A DNA stretch of 64,000 bases from Madurella fahalii (GCA_029876055.1 CM056874.1:8618001-8682000), one strand, 5' to 3'; counted from the first letter of the stretch, positions 44,855 through 57,600 are shown. The notes: generated by a model not told the origin, from the sequence alone. Translations and numbers: made by a program.

Positions 44855-46276
44855 ATGGACAGCACCAAGCAAAAGCTGGAATCCCTCCTGGGAGACCTGT
44901 CTAAAGTGCACAAACTGCCCAGGCTCTCGGCAGCCGTGGACGATGTCGACAAGATCATCGAGCTGCTCAGCGCAGCGCGTGAGCAGGTCGCCGAAAGTTT
45001 GAGCACCCCCCCCCCCCCAACCCCCGCCGGCAGCAACCATACTCACCGTGATGGCAGCATTGGATCCCCATACGGCGAGCTTGACCATGACGAAGCTTCA
45101 GAACCCCATCAAGACCGCCTTCGACAACGTAAACGACGACCTCAAGGCGGCGTCGGCGTCACACAAGAAGGTTGGGAGGTCACTAGACAAGGTAGGGCAT
45201 ATCCCGTTCCCCGGCCGCGGACCCGTCTCATACTCGTTTGCTAGTATTTCCCTCTAAAACCGTTACCTACCGAGAACGACACCATGGCCGACCACCTGCC
45301 GCTCATAGACCGTGCCATCGCCATGCACCTCCTCAGAGAAGGCCAGTTCTCGGTGGCCGAGGCCTTCATCGAGGAGGTCCAGGCCAACAACCCGCAGTCA
45401 AGCTCTGGCGATCTCGACGAGCCGATGGACGAGGGCGACGATGACGTAGCCGCGAACGGGCCGTCGACTCCGATTTTTTCATCCGAGGATGAGTACGACC
45501 TGTCGTCGCTGCACTCGAAGGAATTACAAGAAAAGTTCGCCGAGATGTATAACATCCTCCAACAGCTGAAAGCCCGGAACCTCATGCCGGCCATTGAGTG
45601 GGCGCGCGCGAATTCTGCCGAGCTGGAGGCACGCGGCAGCAACCTGGAATTCGAGCTCAGCAAACTCCAATACGTCTGGCTCTTCAAAGGGCCCAGCGTT
45701 AACAACCTGCCCGACGATGAGCACAACGGCCGAGCCGGCGCCCTGGCCTACGCCCGACAACACTTTGCCCGCTTCCAGGCGCGCCATGTGCGCGAGATCC
45801 AACAGCTCGCCTCGGCCATGGTCTACGCCCCGAACCTCGCCGCCTCGCCTTACAAATCCACCTTCTCCACCGACGGCGCCTTCGGCGACGTGGCCGCCTC
45901 CTTCACCCGCGAGTTCTGCAGCCTGCTCGGCCTGTCGGCCGAGTCCCCGCTGTACCTGGCCGTGACGGCCGGCGCGCTGGCCCTGCCGCAGCTGATGAAG
46001 TACATGCTCGCCACGCGCGCAAAGGGCACCGAGTGGACGACGGCGCACGAGCTGCCCTTTGAGACGCCCCTGCCCGAGAGCATGCTCTACCACAGCATCT
46101 TTGTCTGCCCCGTGTCCAAGGAGCAGACGACGGATGCGAACCCGCCCATGGTGATACCCTGTGGCCATATGCTGGCGCAGGAGACGCTGCAGAAGCTGTG
46201 CAAGGGGACCAGGTTCAAGTGTCCGTATTGCCCGAGCGAGGGACAGATGAAGGATGCAAGGAGGATTATTCTTTAG
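44855..46276 (+). CDS. RMD5: GID/CTLH E3 ubiquitin ligase subunit Rmd5 (Gid2)
   Basis: One of the two RING-type subunits of the GID/CTLH complex, which in yeast marks gluconeogenic enzymes for degradation when glucose returns. Three exons (44855-44996, 45058-45191, 45245-46276; introns 61 and 53 nt) give 435 residues. The N-terminal helical part ends at the conserved DPHTASLTMTKLQNPIK. After that come the LisH-like stretch (PLIDRAIAMHLLREGQFSVAEAF), the CTLH and CRA helices (about 150-340) and a C-terminal degenerate RING: VCPVSKEQTTDANPPMVIPC, GHMLAQETLQKLCK, CPYC. The RING lacks some of the usual zinc ligands, as is typical for Rmd5. Intron 1 contains a run of 13 C nine bases after the donor; the donor GTTTGA is weak, but this junction gives an exact family match. 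Downstream gene is convergent. Confidence 0.93.
45006..45018. repeat. Poly-C tract in RMD5 intron 1
   Basis: Thirteen C directly after the weak donor of intron 1, in an intron of only 61 nt. Confidence 0.8.
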
Positions 46277-48233
46277 GACGGGCCGGGCGGAGGTGGCGGG
46301 GGAAGGGAGCCTGTGTGGGAGCCGTTGGAGTCGAAGTCGCCTGACTGGTTGCCGCCCTTGGTATGGGGGTCTCCGGTGATGTCGTGGAATTTTGAGGAAG
46401 AAGAACCGCGAGTCCCGCGGACTCCCCAGTCCCCGTCGCCGAGGGTATCGTCGCCGGTGGAAGGGGAAATGCAGGCGTAAGCGCAAGGCGACGGCGGATG
46501 GGACCTGATCCTATTCGACATCTCCAATATCGGTTTCCCTTTCACATGGGGAACCGCAGCCTGAACCTGAGACTGGTCTGTTGACTGACTGGCGGGAGAA
46601 CTCCGTCTGTTCTCTTTGACTGACCGAACCTCAGATGGCAGGGCTGATTCAACTCTACACACGGTCTCCGGTCGGTGGATACGTTTTCGTTTTCTTTCTT
46701 TTCTTTGGGGGTCATACGAGTAGTTATTTCAGCATAACGGACACTAAGGCGGCCAAACGGTGAGCTGTCAGCGGGCACACAACATATCTACGGGTACAGC
46801 GCGGCAATCCGTCTGACGTTCGTTTTCAACACGGTCGGGGGTATGGTAGGCGGCAGACACTGGAAACGAGGGTTCATAACGAAGCCGTCTCCGCAGCTTT
46901 TTATCTTTTCCCTCCGTAACGAGAATATCCTCTTCAGCGACATGGTTAAGGGGGGACTCGGGAATATACAACGGGGCTGGATTCCGATGCGTCGACGATC
47001 AACGAGACTTTTCGGCTTTGTCTTGGAGTTGATTCAGGGTTGAATACGGGTCTGGGGGTGGGGATGGCTTCGTTGGCTTTTTTTTTTCTTCTTTTTTTTG
47101 CATTGCAATGGGCGGAGACATCTCACGGCAACGGGTAACGGCAACGGTCACGGCGTTTTGATTCATTCTTATGACACTGGGAGATTGGTAGATTGAGTCT
47201 CAAAACACTTCTCTCCTTTCGTGAACTAGCCTATCCCCAACAATCATATTGTGAAACCTCGGTAACACGTCGTTCAGAACACGGTCTGAGATTATAGCCC
47301 TTACCTCAACACTGGAGGGAAAGAAAGACGATAGCTTCAAAGAGTGACAAACCCCGCCTTCTTTCTAGGTATCGTAACTGAACAGTAGGTGAATAGGTTA
47401 GAATCTCCTATGGATCATAGTCCTCAGAGCTTATTTCCGACAGTCTAACTAGATGCGCCTGTTCTATCTTCCATTCATATTCAACTCCAAATAGAAAGGA
47501 GAGAGAGAGGTTACGGTTAGCTACCAAACACCCACCCACCCTCCAGCTAACGATCAATAAAAGCAACGGTTTGTAAAAAATAATGCATTCGAGCGATCAT
47601 TGTTATCCTCTCGTCTGCTCGTGGGTTAGGGGGGAGAGATCTCTAAGTCTCCCTCGTCTAACCCGTCCCGCCCTTCATCTCTCATTCGCTCCATCAACCG
47701 CAGACACATCCTTCAAACCATCAATATCAGCCTCTCACCATCTGCCGGCCAGCCAGCGGGCGAGCTCGCGCGCCCGCATTCAACAGGAACCCCCGAGCCA
47801 AATGCTTAAGGAAAAGAAAGAAAGGGGGAAAAACGCCATTCTCCCCATCCATCCATCCATCCATCCATCCACCCTTCCCGAGTCGCTTCTCTTCCCTGTC
47901 GAGAGATAGAGACACGGGATGTGAAAAAAAAAAAAAAAAAAAAACGCCTCCAAACAATGTTACACAAGATAATGGACGTAAAGGAAAAGAAAAGAAAACG
48001 CACCCAAAAAAAAAGGGATATCTCTGCCGGGTTCCTCTGTGGAGTTCAGTCCACGAACCTTTCCCGGTTCCGCTTAAAAACAGATTTCCTTCCCTGCCTT
48101 TCCTTCCCTTTCCAGTTTCAATTGCCTGCTTTTAAGACAAGAGACTCTAGGGTTCGTTAACACGTCGTGATTTGGTTTCCTCCTCTTTCCACTACCCCAT
48201 ACAAACTTCATCTCCTTGTATCCCCTTGCCGGC
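46277..48233. other. Intergenic region between convergent genes
   Basis: Presumed 3' UTRs of RMD5 (+) and the UPF0658 gene (-). It contains a T-rich run at about 47078-47099, a CCAT repeat at about 47846-47872 and an A run of about 22 at 47923-47944. No gene supported. Confidence 0.5.
47846..47872. repeat. (CCAT)n microsatellite
   Basis: About six CCAT units. It lies in non-coding sequence between convergent genes. Confidence 0.8.
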
Positions 48234-49511
48234 TTAGTCAATCGTCATCCGACTACTCAATGTCGGCTTCTGATCGTTCAGCTGATACGAGTTGGCGTCC
48301 TCCTTCTCCGGGTCCTGGCCCTTGGGCCTGAGCAGGTGCTGCTTCAGGCCCGCGCCGAAATTGCTCATGCAGATGAAGGCATTGATAATGGTCAGGATGA
48401 TGAGGATGATGGTCAGGACGGCAAACGCCGTCAGTGACCGCCGGACCGCGTCGTAGTCCTGGCTGTGGCCCGGCTGGTAGATGCGCACCAGCTTGAAGAA
48501 GAAGTAGGCCAGGCCGCCAAAGTAGAGAAGGATGACTAGTACCACGCCGGGCTTGTTCTCGCGCCGAGTGAAGAAGGCGGCGCAGAGCAGGATGGCGATG
48601 GTCACGGGGATGGCGGCCACATGCAGGCCTAGCTCGACGTCATTGAGGCCGTTGACAATGACGACGAATTGGATGGTGAAGCCGAGAAAGAAGAAGAAAT
48701 CGAACTTGAGGAGGGCGATGTAAATCTGTAAGTTTGGGGTCAGCCGAATTTTTTTTTTTTTCTTTTTCTTTTCTTTCTTTCCTTGACAGCAACGGCTTCA
48801 AGGCGACAGGCAACTTACCTGGTAGTGAAGGAAGCGCTTCTTCATGCGGTAATCGGCTCCGATCTGCTTCAGAATGTCCCAGGCAAACTCGCGGTAGAGC
48901 TGGTAGGCGATGAGGCCCATGGCGATGGTGGCGACACCGATTATGGCCGGAATCGCGACGAGGAATGGCCTGCACAGCGCCCACACATTCCGGTCAACCT
49001 CGTCGGGCTTCAGCGCGCCTGCCTCTAGCAACCGGTTGATCGAGTTGTTGATCTGGTCGATCTGCAAGATGGTGTAGACGAACAGGGCCAGGTTGGCCAG
49101 GCAAAGCCCGATGATTTGAATCGTGTTCTTGAGCCGCAGGGCGTCCCATGACAGGACCAAGATGTAGAGGAAGCCGAAGATGAAGAGCGTCAGGAAAGTG
49201 GGTATCGTGCGGTACTGCGATTTTAGTGTGTCGTCCAGGCCATCGTGTTCTTGGTATTCTAAACTGAATTGGAATCTTCCAAAGACATATCTGCAATTGG
49301 GGCGGCGCATCAGTATCACCGGGAAATTCGGTGGCTCGCTTGTGGCTTTTTTTTTTTCTTTTCTTTTGTGTACTTACGACTCAAATGCCACGCATATAAG
49401 GGCTTGTAAGCCGACGACGAGGAAAAATAACTTGGCCCATTTTGACGCGAGGAACTCGGTCGTAAAGAGCTTCGTGCCCCGTCCGGAGCTGGCAACTCCT
49501 GAAGACATCAT
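48234..49511 (-). CDS. UPF0658-type Golgi membrane protein
   Basis: Three exons (49511-49378, 49290-48819, 48725-48234; introns 87 and 93 nt) give 365 residues from the double Met at 49511/49508. The protein is almost all membrane: about eight hydrophobic segments, near residues 26-49, 75-97, 103-121, 150-175, 205-222, 233-252, 260-278 and 296-320, followed by a polar C-terminal tail. The segment SYVFGRFQF after helix 1 and the aromatic-rich FDFFFFLGF are typical of the fungal UPF0658 family, whose fission yeast member was placed in the Golgi by large-scale localisation. No biochemical function is known to me. The reading frame stays open upstream of the double Met for 222 nt to a TAG at 49736-49734 with no further ATG, so a 5' coding exon may be missing from this model. 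Confidence 0.87.
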
Positions 49512-50767
49512 GGCGCTGTCCCGGTAGTGGACGCCGTTGTTCGCTCCGTCAAAGCTCGAGATGGGCTGCGACCCGGCCAGGTACGACCGGCGAAATTCCC
49601 GTTGGGACGCCAGGGCGGGCGGCTCGTTCCCTTTGTTGAATCTGCGAATGACGTGGTGGATGTGGTTGATGCGCTCGGCAAGACGGCCGGTCGGTAGGTC
49701 GCTGAGAAGGGTCTGGTGGACAAGTTTGGAAATCTATCGGGTGGCCTTGACGCCTTCGCGGGGGGGTTTGATGGTAAAACGAGCGATGGTCGAGCGCGTT
49801 TCCCTGCCGATGGCTACGCAGTAGATTACATCGGCCGGCGACTGGGCCAACTGGGTCAAAAGGGGGTGGAAGGGGGGGTTTCGTTGCTTTGAATTCTGTC
49901 GGCGGATGGGCAGGCTGAAACACGTTGAGGAGCTGAGGTGTTCGAGCGACACAAGGACCCGGCTCCCAGCAAACGCTTTTCTGTAACTCAATTTGCGGAG
50001 GCTGCCGGCCAAGCCAAACAGCTAAACCAGGGTCGGCGGTATGGTCCCAGAAATGGTCGCGGGAAAAAGACAGAAAGGAAAAAGATTACATGGGGTGTCT
50101 TTCTCGAACGATCAGATGGAAGGGTAAAGAAATGATAAACGACTGGACGGAAAAGAGGGAACCAAGGACGGAAGCTATGTATGTAGTGTATGCGACCCTG
50201 GGGGGTTTAGGATGTTGTGCTTGCGGGCAGGGTCTGGTTTGCAGGGAGAACGGGGCCCCGACAGGCACCCAGAACTCTGGGCGTGAGCGCTGCATCCTAA
50301 CAGGGGCTAGCGGCCCCATCAGCCCCCTCGTTGACCACAAGCGGCTCCGAGGCTGTGCGAAGACCCCGGATCTCGTCTAAAAACGTCATGGACTAGTTTT
50401 GATATATACTAAACTAATTCTCCGTCGGTCGAAGGCTGCAGCTTCTCGATAGTCCCTCTCTTTCTCTTGATCTTTTCTACACTCGCAGCGCGTTTTACAG
50501 ACGACGCCCAGAACAGACGGATGGGCCTGCAGGACTGCCCCACACGGCCGCGTGACGATGTCTCACCTCCAAGAAAACGGTTTGCCCGGGGCTGTTCGGT
50601 TGGCGAATCGACAACAGTTCCAGCCGCGCGAACGAGGTTGTACATAGTCGCTTGAGTTGATCGATGGCTAGCTCTGCCACGGCGCCAACTAGGCGGATGA
50701 AATCTCTCTCTCCGCCTCGCGCTGGCCTTTGTCTCCCAGTGGCAAGAGAGATTTGATGATGATGCAT

Positions 50768-50800
<33 letters not shown>

Positions 50801-52156
50801 CATTTTCTTGTAGGGCTCTGAGTAGTGGGATCCGCGCCGCAGCAACTTCAAGACGCCAAGCGTGGCCAAAGTGTCTCAACTGCACAGCTGACCTTGATTC
50901 TTTCTCCGGGGTTGGTTTCTTTGCCTCTTAGCTGAGCTCTTTGCTGGCATCGCACATCCGAAGCCTCGTTCCCGACGCTGCCGGGGGCCTGTGTTCATAG
51001 AAGCCCAGACCTGTCGTAATTGGGAGGGTCGCGTCGGATGGCCAAGTGGACCTCCGTTGGGGATTTACGGTTCTAGGTATCTGGACCTTGGAGTGAACAC
51101 GCGTGATGATACCTTCGCGTTTGCCTTTTTCCAGTCCTACCGGCCGTGCGATGACGCCAGGGTTGCAGAGGATGGCAGCCAAGTGACGAACTGGCTGTCA
51201 ACTGCCGTCGCAATTGCGTTCAACTCTCAATACGAACTGTGGGTCTTGTGCGTGTACGATGCATTTTGCCTACGATGATCTTCCCCAGGGAGGAATCCGC
51301 CGTTGGTCAGCAGCTGAAGAAGGCCGGTGATCGCGGCTTGGAATAGTGGTCGATCTTCTGCTCATGCTTAACTGGAACGGGATAGATAGACCCGAAGCGA
51401 CGACCATGGCGAAATCATAACGCTCGGGTCCGCGGCTGTCCAGTAAGTTAATGCTTTTGCATCGTTTGCCCGGCAAGGCTGTGCTGCCATGCATAAACCT
51501 TGCTTTGACCGCTTCGGCACTGGGGCCGTCGCGCTACGGAGAGGCTGTGTGAGAGACCGGCCCAGAACCTCCACTGAGACGGGGTTGCCCTACGGAGAGC
51601 AAGTGGGCCTGGCCGGCATTGGGATGCAAGCAGTACTGTACAAGGGCTTTGCAGCCAAACCACTAATAATAATAAGGGCATCGTCTGGTCGCAAGGCAGA
51701 ACTCAACGGATCCACTCGGCTGTTGCAAATGCAATCTCAATCGCTGGTCGAGACGCCTATGATGGCTGAGCTGTGAGGAAACTTTCATTGGGTGTAAATA
51801 TGGTGAATAGGCGGGAGGAACGGGTATTGGGTTATGAACCGGAGGCCGGAGGTTTGAGTTTGGAGAAGATGCCCGGCACGACGGAAATGCAACGTTTTTG
51901 CGGTAAGGGGCCCAATAACGGCGGGAGCGCAAGGGCACAAACGAGGTTTGCTCGAATGGCCTCGAGCTGAAGAGTTGAGATGGAACTAATCACTCATCGA
52001 TTAGGTAACGGTACTGTACCATACGGTAGTAGGGGTGAAAGTAGGGTGTGTGTGGTGACTGCAGTGTGGGGCGTTTTTAGCGGTGCGCCTCACTAACTTC
52101 CTGTCGCGCTTCTCGGGAAGTTTCCAGCACGCGACAAGCTGCCCGTCTCCATCAAG
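49512..52156. other. Divergent intergenic region
   Basis: Holds the promoters of the UPF0658 gene (-) and PSY4 (+). The first 222 bases, read on the minus strand, stay in frame with the UPF0658 protein. On the right, sequence ending CACTAAC..TTTCCAG at 52126 looks like an intron end just before the PSY4 start, so a 5' leader intron or a further 5' exon is likely. A T run of about 31 lies at 50770-50800. No other gene is supported. Confidence 0.5.
50770..50800. repeat. Poly-T tract (about 31 T)
   Basis: An uninterrupted T run on the plus strand in a non-coding region. Confidence 0.85.
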
Positions 52157-53638
52157 ATGGCCGAGATGGAGATTGAGACGGGCGATGAGATCCTGAGCAA
52201 GGTCGCGCAGGACGGCTCCATGGACTAGTGAGTACTACGCTTTGCCTTCAGACCAGTCCCGGCGAGCAATTGTCGCTAACCACGAATGCCACAGCTCGTC
52301 CTGGCCGAGCCTGCTTACCACGGTTGTCGCTCGCATCGAGGAGGTCAGCCTCTGCCCGAGGAAGTTTTCCCTGTATCTATTTGCAAAGCTAACCCGACCT
52401 TACTAATCAGATCGCGCACACCGAGTTCCGCATCCCCAACATCCCACCTCCACGACCCGTCGCGCGGCTTCCATCCCCGCGGTTCCTCGCCCCGTTACCT
52501 TCCTCCGACCCGACCGAGGCGCCAGACTCGTCAGAAGACGCAGCATCCTCCTCACAAGAAACAAACAAGGAAAATGCCAACCCTTCTTCCTCCTCCTCCT
52601 CCTCCTCCTCCTCTGCCGCCGCCGCCGCCGCCCAAACATCCTCCTCCATCACCACCACTGACACTAACACCACCACCCCTCTAATCGCCGCCGCCAGCCA
52701 ACAACAACACCACCACCAACAACAAGAGCTACAACAGCAACAACAACAACAACAACAACAAGCCCCCTCACAGCGGCCCGCCCCGCTCCCCAAACCCGTC
52801 GCCGACATGCTCAGCGAGATCACGTCGGTGCTCCGCACAAACTTCCCGCGCTACCCGCCCCACACCGTCCAGCGCCTGGCCGAGCTCGTGCTGCGCCCGC
52901 GCCAGCACTACCGCAGCGTCGTGGCCTACCTGCACGCGCTGGACCGCGTGGTGCACGTTACGAGCGGTGCCAACACGTACCCGCTGCCGCCGGCCGTCCC
53001 GGACATGAGCGCCATGTCGCTGCTGGCTGCTGGTGGTGGGGGTGGGGGTGGTGCGAACGGCGTGGGCGGGCCGTCGGGTCATGGTGCTGGTGCTGGTGTT
53101 GGTGTTGGTGTTGGTGTTGGTCCCGGGGGGGTGGGGATGGGGATGGTGGGGAGCGACGAGGCGCTGGGCGGGGCGCTGCTGACGCCCATCCCGTGGCTGG
53201 CCAGGAGGAGGGCGAATGGCGGGGAGGACGGGGAGGGGAGCGATGTGGATGGGAGCGAGGAGGATGGGTCGTCCTCGCCGCCGCTGGGCCCGGTGGATCT
53301 TGGTCCGCAGAACCGCGAGTTTGTGTTTCAGCAGCAGCAACAGCAACATCAACAGCAGCAGCAGAGACAGCAACAACAGCGACAAGCCAGCGGTGGAGGA
53401 GGAGCAGGGGGGGACGTCAGCTTGAGGGGAGAGTTCGTACCGAGAGCACCGAGACGATTGAGGGTCCGAACGGGATGGGGAGTATCGAGACCGTGTCGGT
53501 GTCGGTCAATGGGATTCCTTCGACCGGCGCCGGTGGGGTGGCGGTTGCTGTGCTGAGCCAGCGGCCGGTTACCCAGGGCGAGTTGCTGCGTCAGGAGCAG
53601 AGGGCCGGCGTGGTACCCGTCAACCAGTATCATCGACA

Positions 53639-53683
<45 letters not shown>

Positions 53684-54338
53684 GCCATCAGGCACTGCCA
53701 ACGGCACCACCGCCGCGGACGAAGACGCGCCCATGAGCGACGAAGCGGGAGACGGCGAAGAACAACAGCATGGCGAAGAGGCTCCACACGGGACAGGGCC
53801 GGCAGAGATCGGCCCCGCCGATACGGGTCCTCAGAGCGGTGCGACTTCGACAAGTTACGTTGTTACCGCCGGCGGGGCGATTGAGGTGCGCGGGATTGAC
53901 GTCGAGGCTGCTGTTGGGCGGAGCGCCGCGCAGCAGCAGGGCGACAAATCCAAGCGGGCGAGCGAGAGTCCGGAGCAGGAGATCATCCCGCGGAGCCCCA
54001 AGCGCGAGGCGGCCGAGGAGTTGGAGCCCGTGGGGAGCAGTAGGAAGAGGATCAGGGAAGGTGATGGTGGGGCTGGTGGGAGCAGCACCGCTGGCCAGGG
54101 AAACCAGAAGGCCACGGAACCGCAGCAGGCTCCTGAAGAGGGCAGCAGTGTCAACGCTGAAGCTGAGCCGAAGAGGGACGCCGAGGGGGATTTGGTTCTG
54201 GTGGACCCAGTCGAGACAACGAGTGAAGACCCTCCTCCTACCCAAGCTGGGGCTGGAGTATCTGCCAACAGCAAGGGAGAAGAAAAGGGAAAGAAGAAAT
54301 CAAGGGCGGCGCAGGACGGTGGCAACACAGCTGGCTAG
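52157..54338 (+). CDS. PSY4: Protein phosphatase 4 regulatory subunit R2 (Psy4-like), with a frame break
   Basis: Regulatory subunit of the PP4 complex, which removes phosphates from DNA-damage targets such as gamma-H2A and Rad53 in yeast. Exon 1 is 52157-52227, exon 2 52295-52343, exon 3 from 52411; introns are 67 nt each, and the second has a perfect TACTAA branch site. The PPP4R2 core is evident: SSWPSLLTTVVARIEEI, then after a Ser/Ala/Gln-rich insert of about 130 residues, PVADMLSEITSVLRTNFPRY and PHTVQRLAELVLRP to GANTYPLPP. After the core the protein is low complexity: Gly-rich, Gly-Val repeats and several poly-Gln runs. Between about 53395 and 53445 the good frame changes by one. A 41-nt intron (GTGGAG..GGAGAG) would fit but is short and lacks good signals; one lost G in the G7 run at 53407-53413 would explain it as well. 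The second half (TESTETIEG to the stop) is acidic, with a possible basic nuclear signal (SSRKRIREG). Confidence 0.83.
53634..53682. repeat. CAG repeat coding for poly-Gln in PSY4
   Basis: About fifteen CAG/CAA triplets in a row, directly followed by Pro codons. One of several Gln runs in the gene (others near 52725-52765 and 53329-53385). Confidence 0.9.
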
Positions 54339-54674
54339 AGGCTGATCGCACGATACTCGGTCGGTTGGCACCAGTACTGCACCAATTGCTCAGCGGTTGT
54401 TTACATCTCTTATCATCTCACCATTAAAAGTGGTCGAGTTTCTTGGCAGTTCAGGGGTTCGGTTCACAACGATGGATTTGCTTGCCATGGGTCCGGTCGG
54501 TTTGGTCGAGTGACCAGCGATGGATATGATGATGAGCCTACTAGAAATGGAATTCTCGGTATCTCTCGCTCCTTCGAAAATGCGCCATATCGTGACAACA
54601 TGCTGACTGCCGACTCCGAACCTTGCCCCATCTACTCAACGTTATGCCATGGTAAAGCAGATACCCGACGCCCG
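54339..54674. other. Intergenic region between convergent PSY4 and RAD50
   Basis: 336 bp hold both 3' ends. Nothing else is visible. Confidence 0.55.
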
Positions 54675-57600
54675 TCACTCCATAATCCGCGTGATGCTCT
54701 CCCGCACAATGATACTGTTCTGCTTCTCATCCCGCTTGACCCGGTAGAAATCGTCGCAGAAATCGCTGCACTGCATGTGCTTGAGGAACTCCTCGTCGTG
54801 CGTAATGACAATCAACTGCAGATTGCTCTGTGACTGCCTCGCCTTGATAATCCCGTGCAGGCTCTCGGCCAGGCTGCGGATGTTGTCGCTGTCCAGATTG
54901 GTCGTCGGCTCGTCGAGCGCGATCAGACCGCAGTTGATGCCAAACGACTCAGCCAGCGCCAGCCGGATGATGATGCTCGCGAGCACCTTCTGCCCCGCGC
55001 TGCACCGCCCGCGCATGTCCATCTCGGTGTCGCCTTTCACCATGGACACGCGGTAGTTGTAGTTGCGCTTGCCGGCGCCCGAGCCGGCGCCCGCCTCCAC
55101 GTCAGACCGGATCTGGATCGTGTCAATGTCGGTGCCTTGGTAGGTGCTCTGCCACAGCTCGCCGATGGTGCGGTTGATCTCCTCCATCTTGAGTGAGTGG
55201 TACTGCATGATGGCGTGGTCGAGCGCCGACGTGCCTCGGCCGAGATCTTCGATGGCGGCTTTGGTCGTCTCAACCTTGATGTGAGACTCCTTGTACTTGG
55301 CCTTGGCGTCCTTCAGGTCGATCTCGTATTCGTCGTTTAGGCGGGCAAACTCCTGGTCCTTGGTCGACATGGAGCCCATGAGCCGCTCGCGCTCCGCGCC
55401 GAGCTTGCCGCGGCGTGACTCCAGGTACCGTGCCTCCTGGGTCAGGCGGTCGTAGTCCTCTTGGGCGTTCCGCGACTCGAGCTCCTCAATTTCCTGCTCA
55501 AGGATATCGCGCTCGCGGAGGTTCTTCCGATAGGTAAGGTTGTCGGCAATGTTCCGCTTCTTCGCGTCGCTATTATCAATCTCCTTATTCAACTTGTTAA
55601 TCTGCACGGTCAAGTCGCGCATCTCGGTTTCGAGGTTCGCGATGCTCGCTTCCAGGCTGGCAATGGCGCGCTGGTTGGACGCGAGGTTTGACGGGCCGCC
55701 TCGGTCAAGATATTCCTGAATCTCGCTGTTGACCATCTTGAGCTCGCTGACCGTAGTTGCGATCCCGTCTCGCTCCTCGGCGACCTTCTGCTCCTTGGCG
55801 CGACCTTGTTGGCGGGCCTCCTCGAGGGCAGCGCGTGCGCTGGCAATCTCGGGCTCGAGACCCTCGAGGTCTTTATCCGCTTCCTGGATGGTTTCTCGTA
55901 GGTGTCCCTGCTCCTCCTTGTATCGGCGGATGGACTCCTGGAGGCTCTTCTTCCGTTCTAGTTGCTGGACAGCGCTACTGATCTTGTGCCTCAACTCGAG
56001 CCTCTCGACCTCAAGCTGTGCAGCCAGGTCCTTCAGACGCTGCCGCTCGGCAGTGAGTTTGCTGAGCTTGGCCTGGGCAACCCTGGTCTGTTCGGCGCAT
56101 GTGGTTTGCTCCTCGTTGATCTCATCCGGGCTCCGCATCGTAATGCTAGAGGACTGCTGCGACCTCTCAACCTGCCTTTCGGCATCGAGAATGTCCTTGT
56201 GTGTCTGCGCGATCTTCAGCACGTTCTTGCTCAGCGCGTCAATCTCCTGCCGCTTATCCTCGGCCTCCCTGAAGACAAGGTCTTGGTCCTCTAGGCGCCG
56301 CACCAACTCTTCTCTCTGGGACGAAATCGAGTCGATGTCTCTGCGCAGTGACGGCAACTCGTTCTCCAATCTCTGATAGGTCTCGTACTGAGGACGCACC
56401 GCCCTGAGCGTCTTGAGCTGCTCAGTAAAATGGGTTTGCTCCTCCATCAGCTCAAGCTTGTCTTCATCGTTAAGCTTCTTTGCGATCTTGTCCAGAAGCT
56501 TTGACTTGGCTGCCGCCTGGTCTTTAAAGTCCCGTTCGCAGTAGTAGCATTTGTTGAACCGCACTGCGCGGTCTTTGATGCTGGAGTAGTGCTTTTTCAT
56601 CTCGTCGTACAATTTCAAATCCGTCTCGGTTTGGCTCAGCTCGGCCTCGATGCTTTCCAGTTCCTTTGTATAATCCTCGATCGCAGGGGAATCGGGATCC
56701 CGTACCTCCTTGAGTGCTGCGGTGACGGCACGCTTGCAGCTTTCCCTCTCTGCGGATAGCTTGCTATGCCGTTCCCGAGCATTAGAGAGCTTGTATTCGG
56801 CTTGCTTGAGCTCCTGCTGGGTCGCGTCCTTCTGTTTCCTGGCTTCGGATACAACGGCATTCTGTCGCTTGAGGGCGTTCTGAAACTCGGCTTCTATTGT
56901 CTCTGGTTGCCAATCATTCCCAATCACGGAGGACAACTGCTCGTTCCAGGTACTTGTGAGAATGTCCAGTTCTCGTCGCCGTTCAGTCAGCTGCTTCTTC
57001 CGCAAATCGAGCTGGGCTCGCTCGGATGCAAGCCTGGTGCACTCAACAAGCTCTCGGGCTAGCTTTGCAGATTGAGCCTCGAGGCCCCAGATGTTATCAT
57101 TTACCTGCTTGATCTGCGAGTCCAGGTCTGCCGTTTGCTCCTCAGCTTTTGCCGTATCAATTCTGGCTTCGAGCTCTTTCATCTCGGTCCGAAGAACTGC
57201 CTCCGCGCCTTCATCGATGTCCAGACTGCTCAGCTCACTCTGAATAGTAGCAGATTCTCTTCCGACTGTGATGATGCGCTGCTTGGCGGATGTGCGTTCG
57301 CGGATCAACGACGCCTTACGGCTCTCACGATCCGTAATAATAGCCGTCTTCTTATCAAGCTCCTCTGCATTGTCACGTTGGAGACGCTCCAGCTCGCGTT
57401 TCTTGTCGTTGAGAATCTTCTGAATGCGCTCGTTAAAGGCGGCGATGCTCCGGTCGTCGAGATCGCCATCATACCCCCGGATTTCGTGGCGGTCAGCGGC
57501 CTCGTGGATCATCCGTTCTCGCGTGACGAGCTGCCGCTCGTACTTGTCTTTGTCGGATTGGTGTTTTCCCTGCTCGGCAGCCTTGGCCGTGTGCTTCTCT

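Noticed and set aside
45524..46486. 320-codon Arg/Leu-rich open frame on the minus strand
   Set aside because: Antisense of RMD5 exon 3; composition is that of reversed GC-rich codons.
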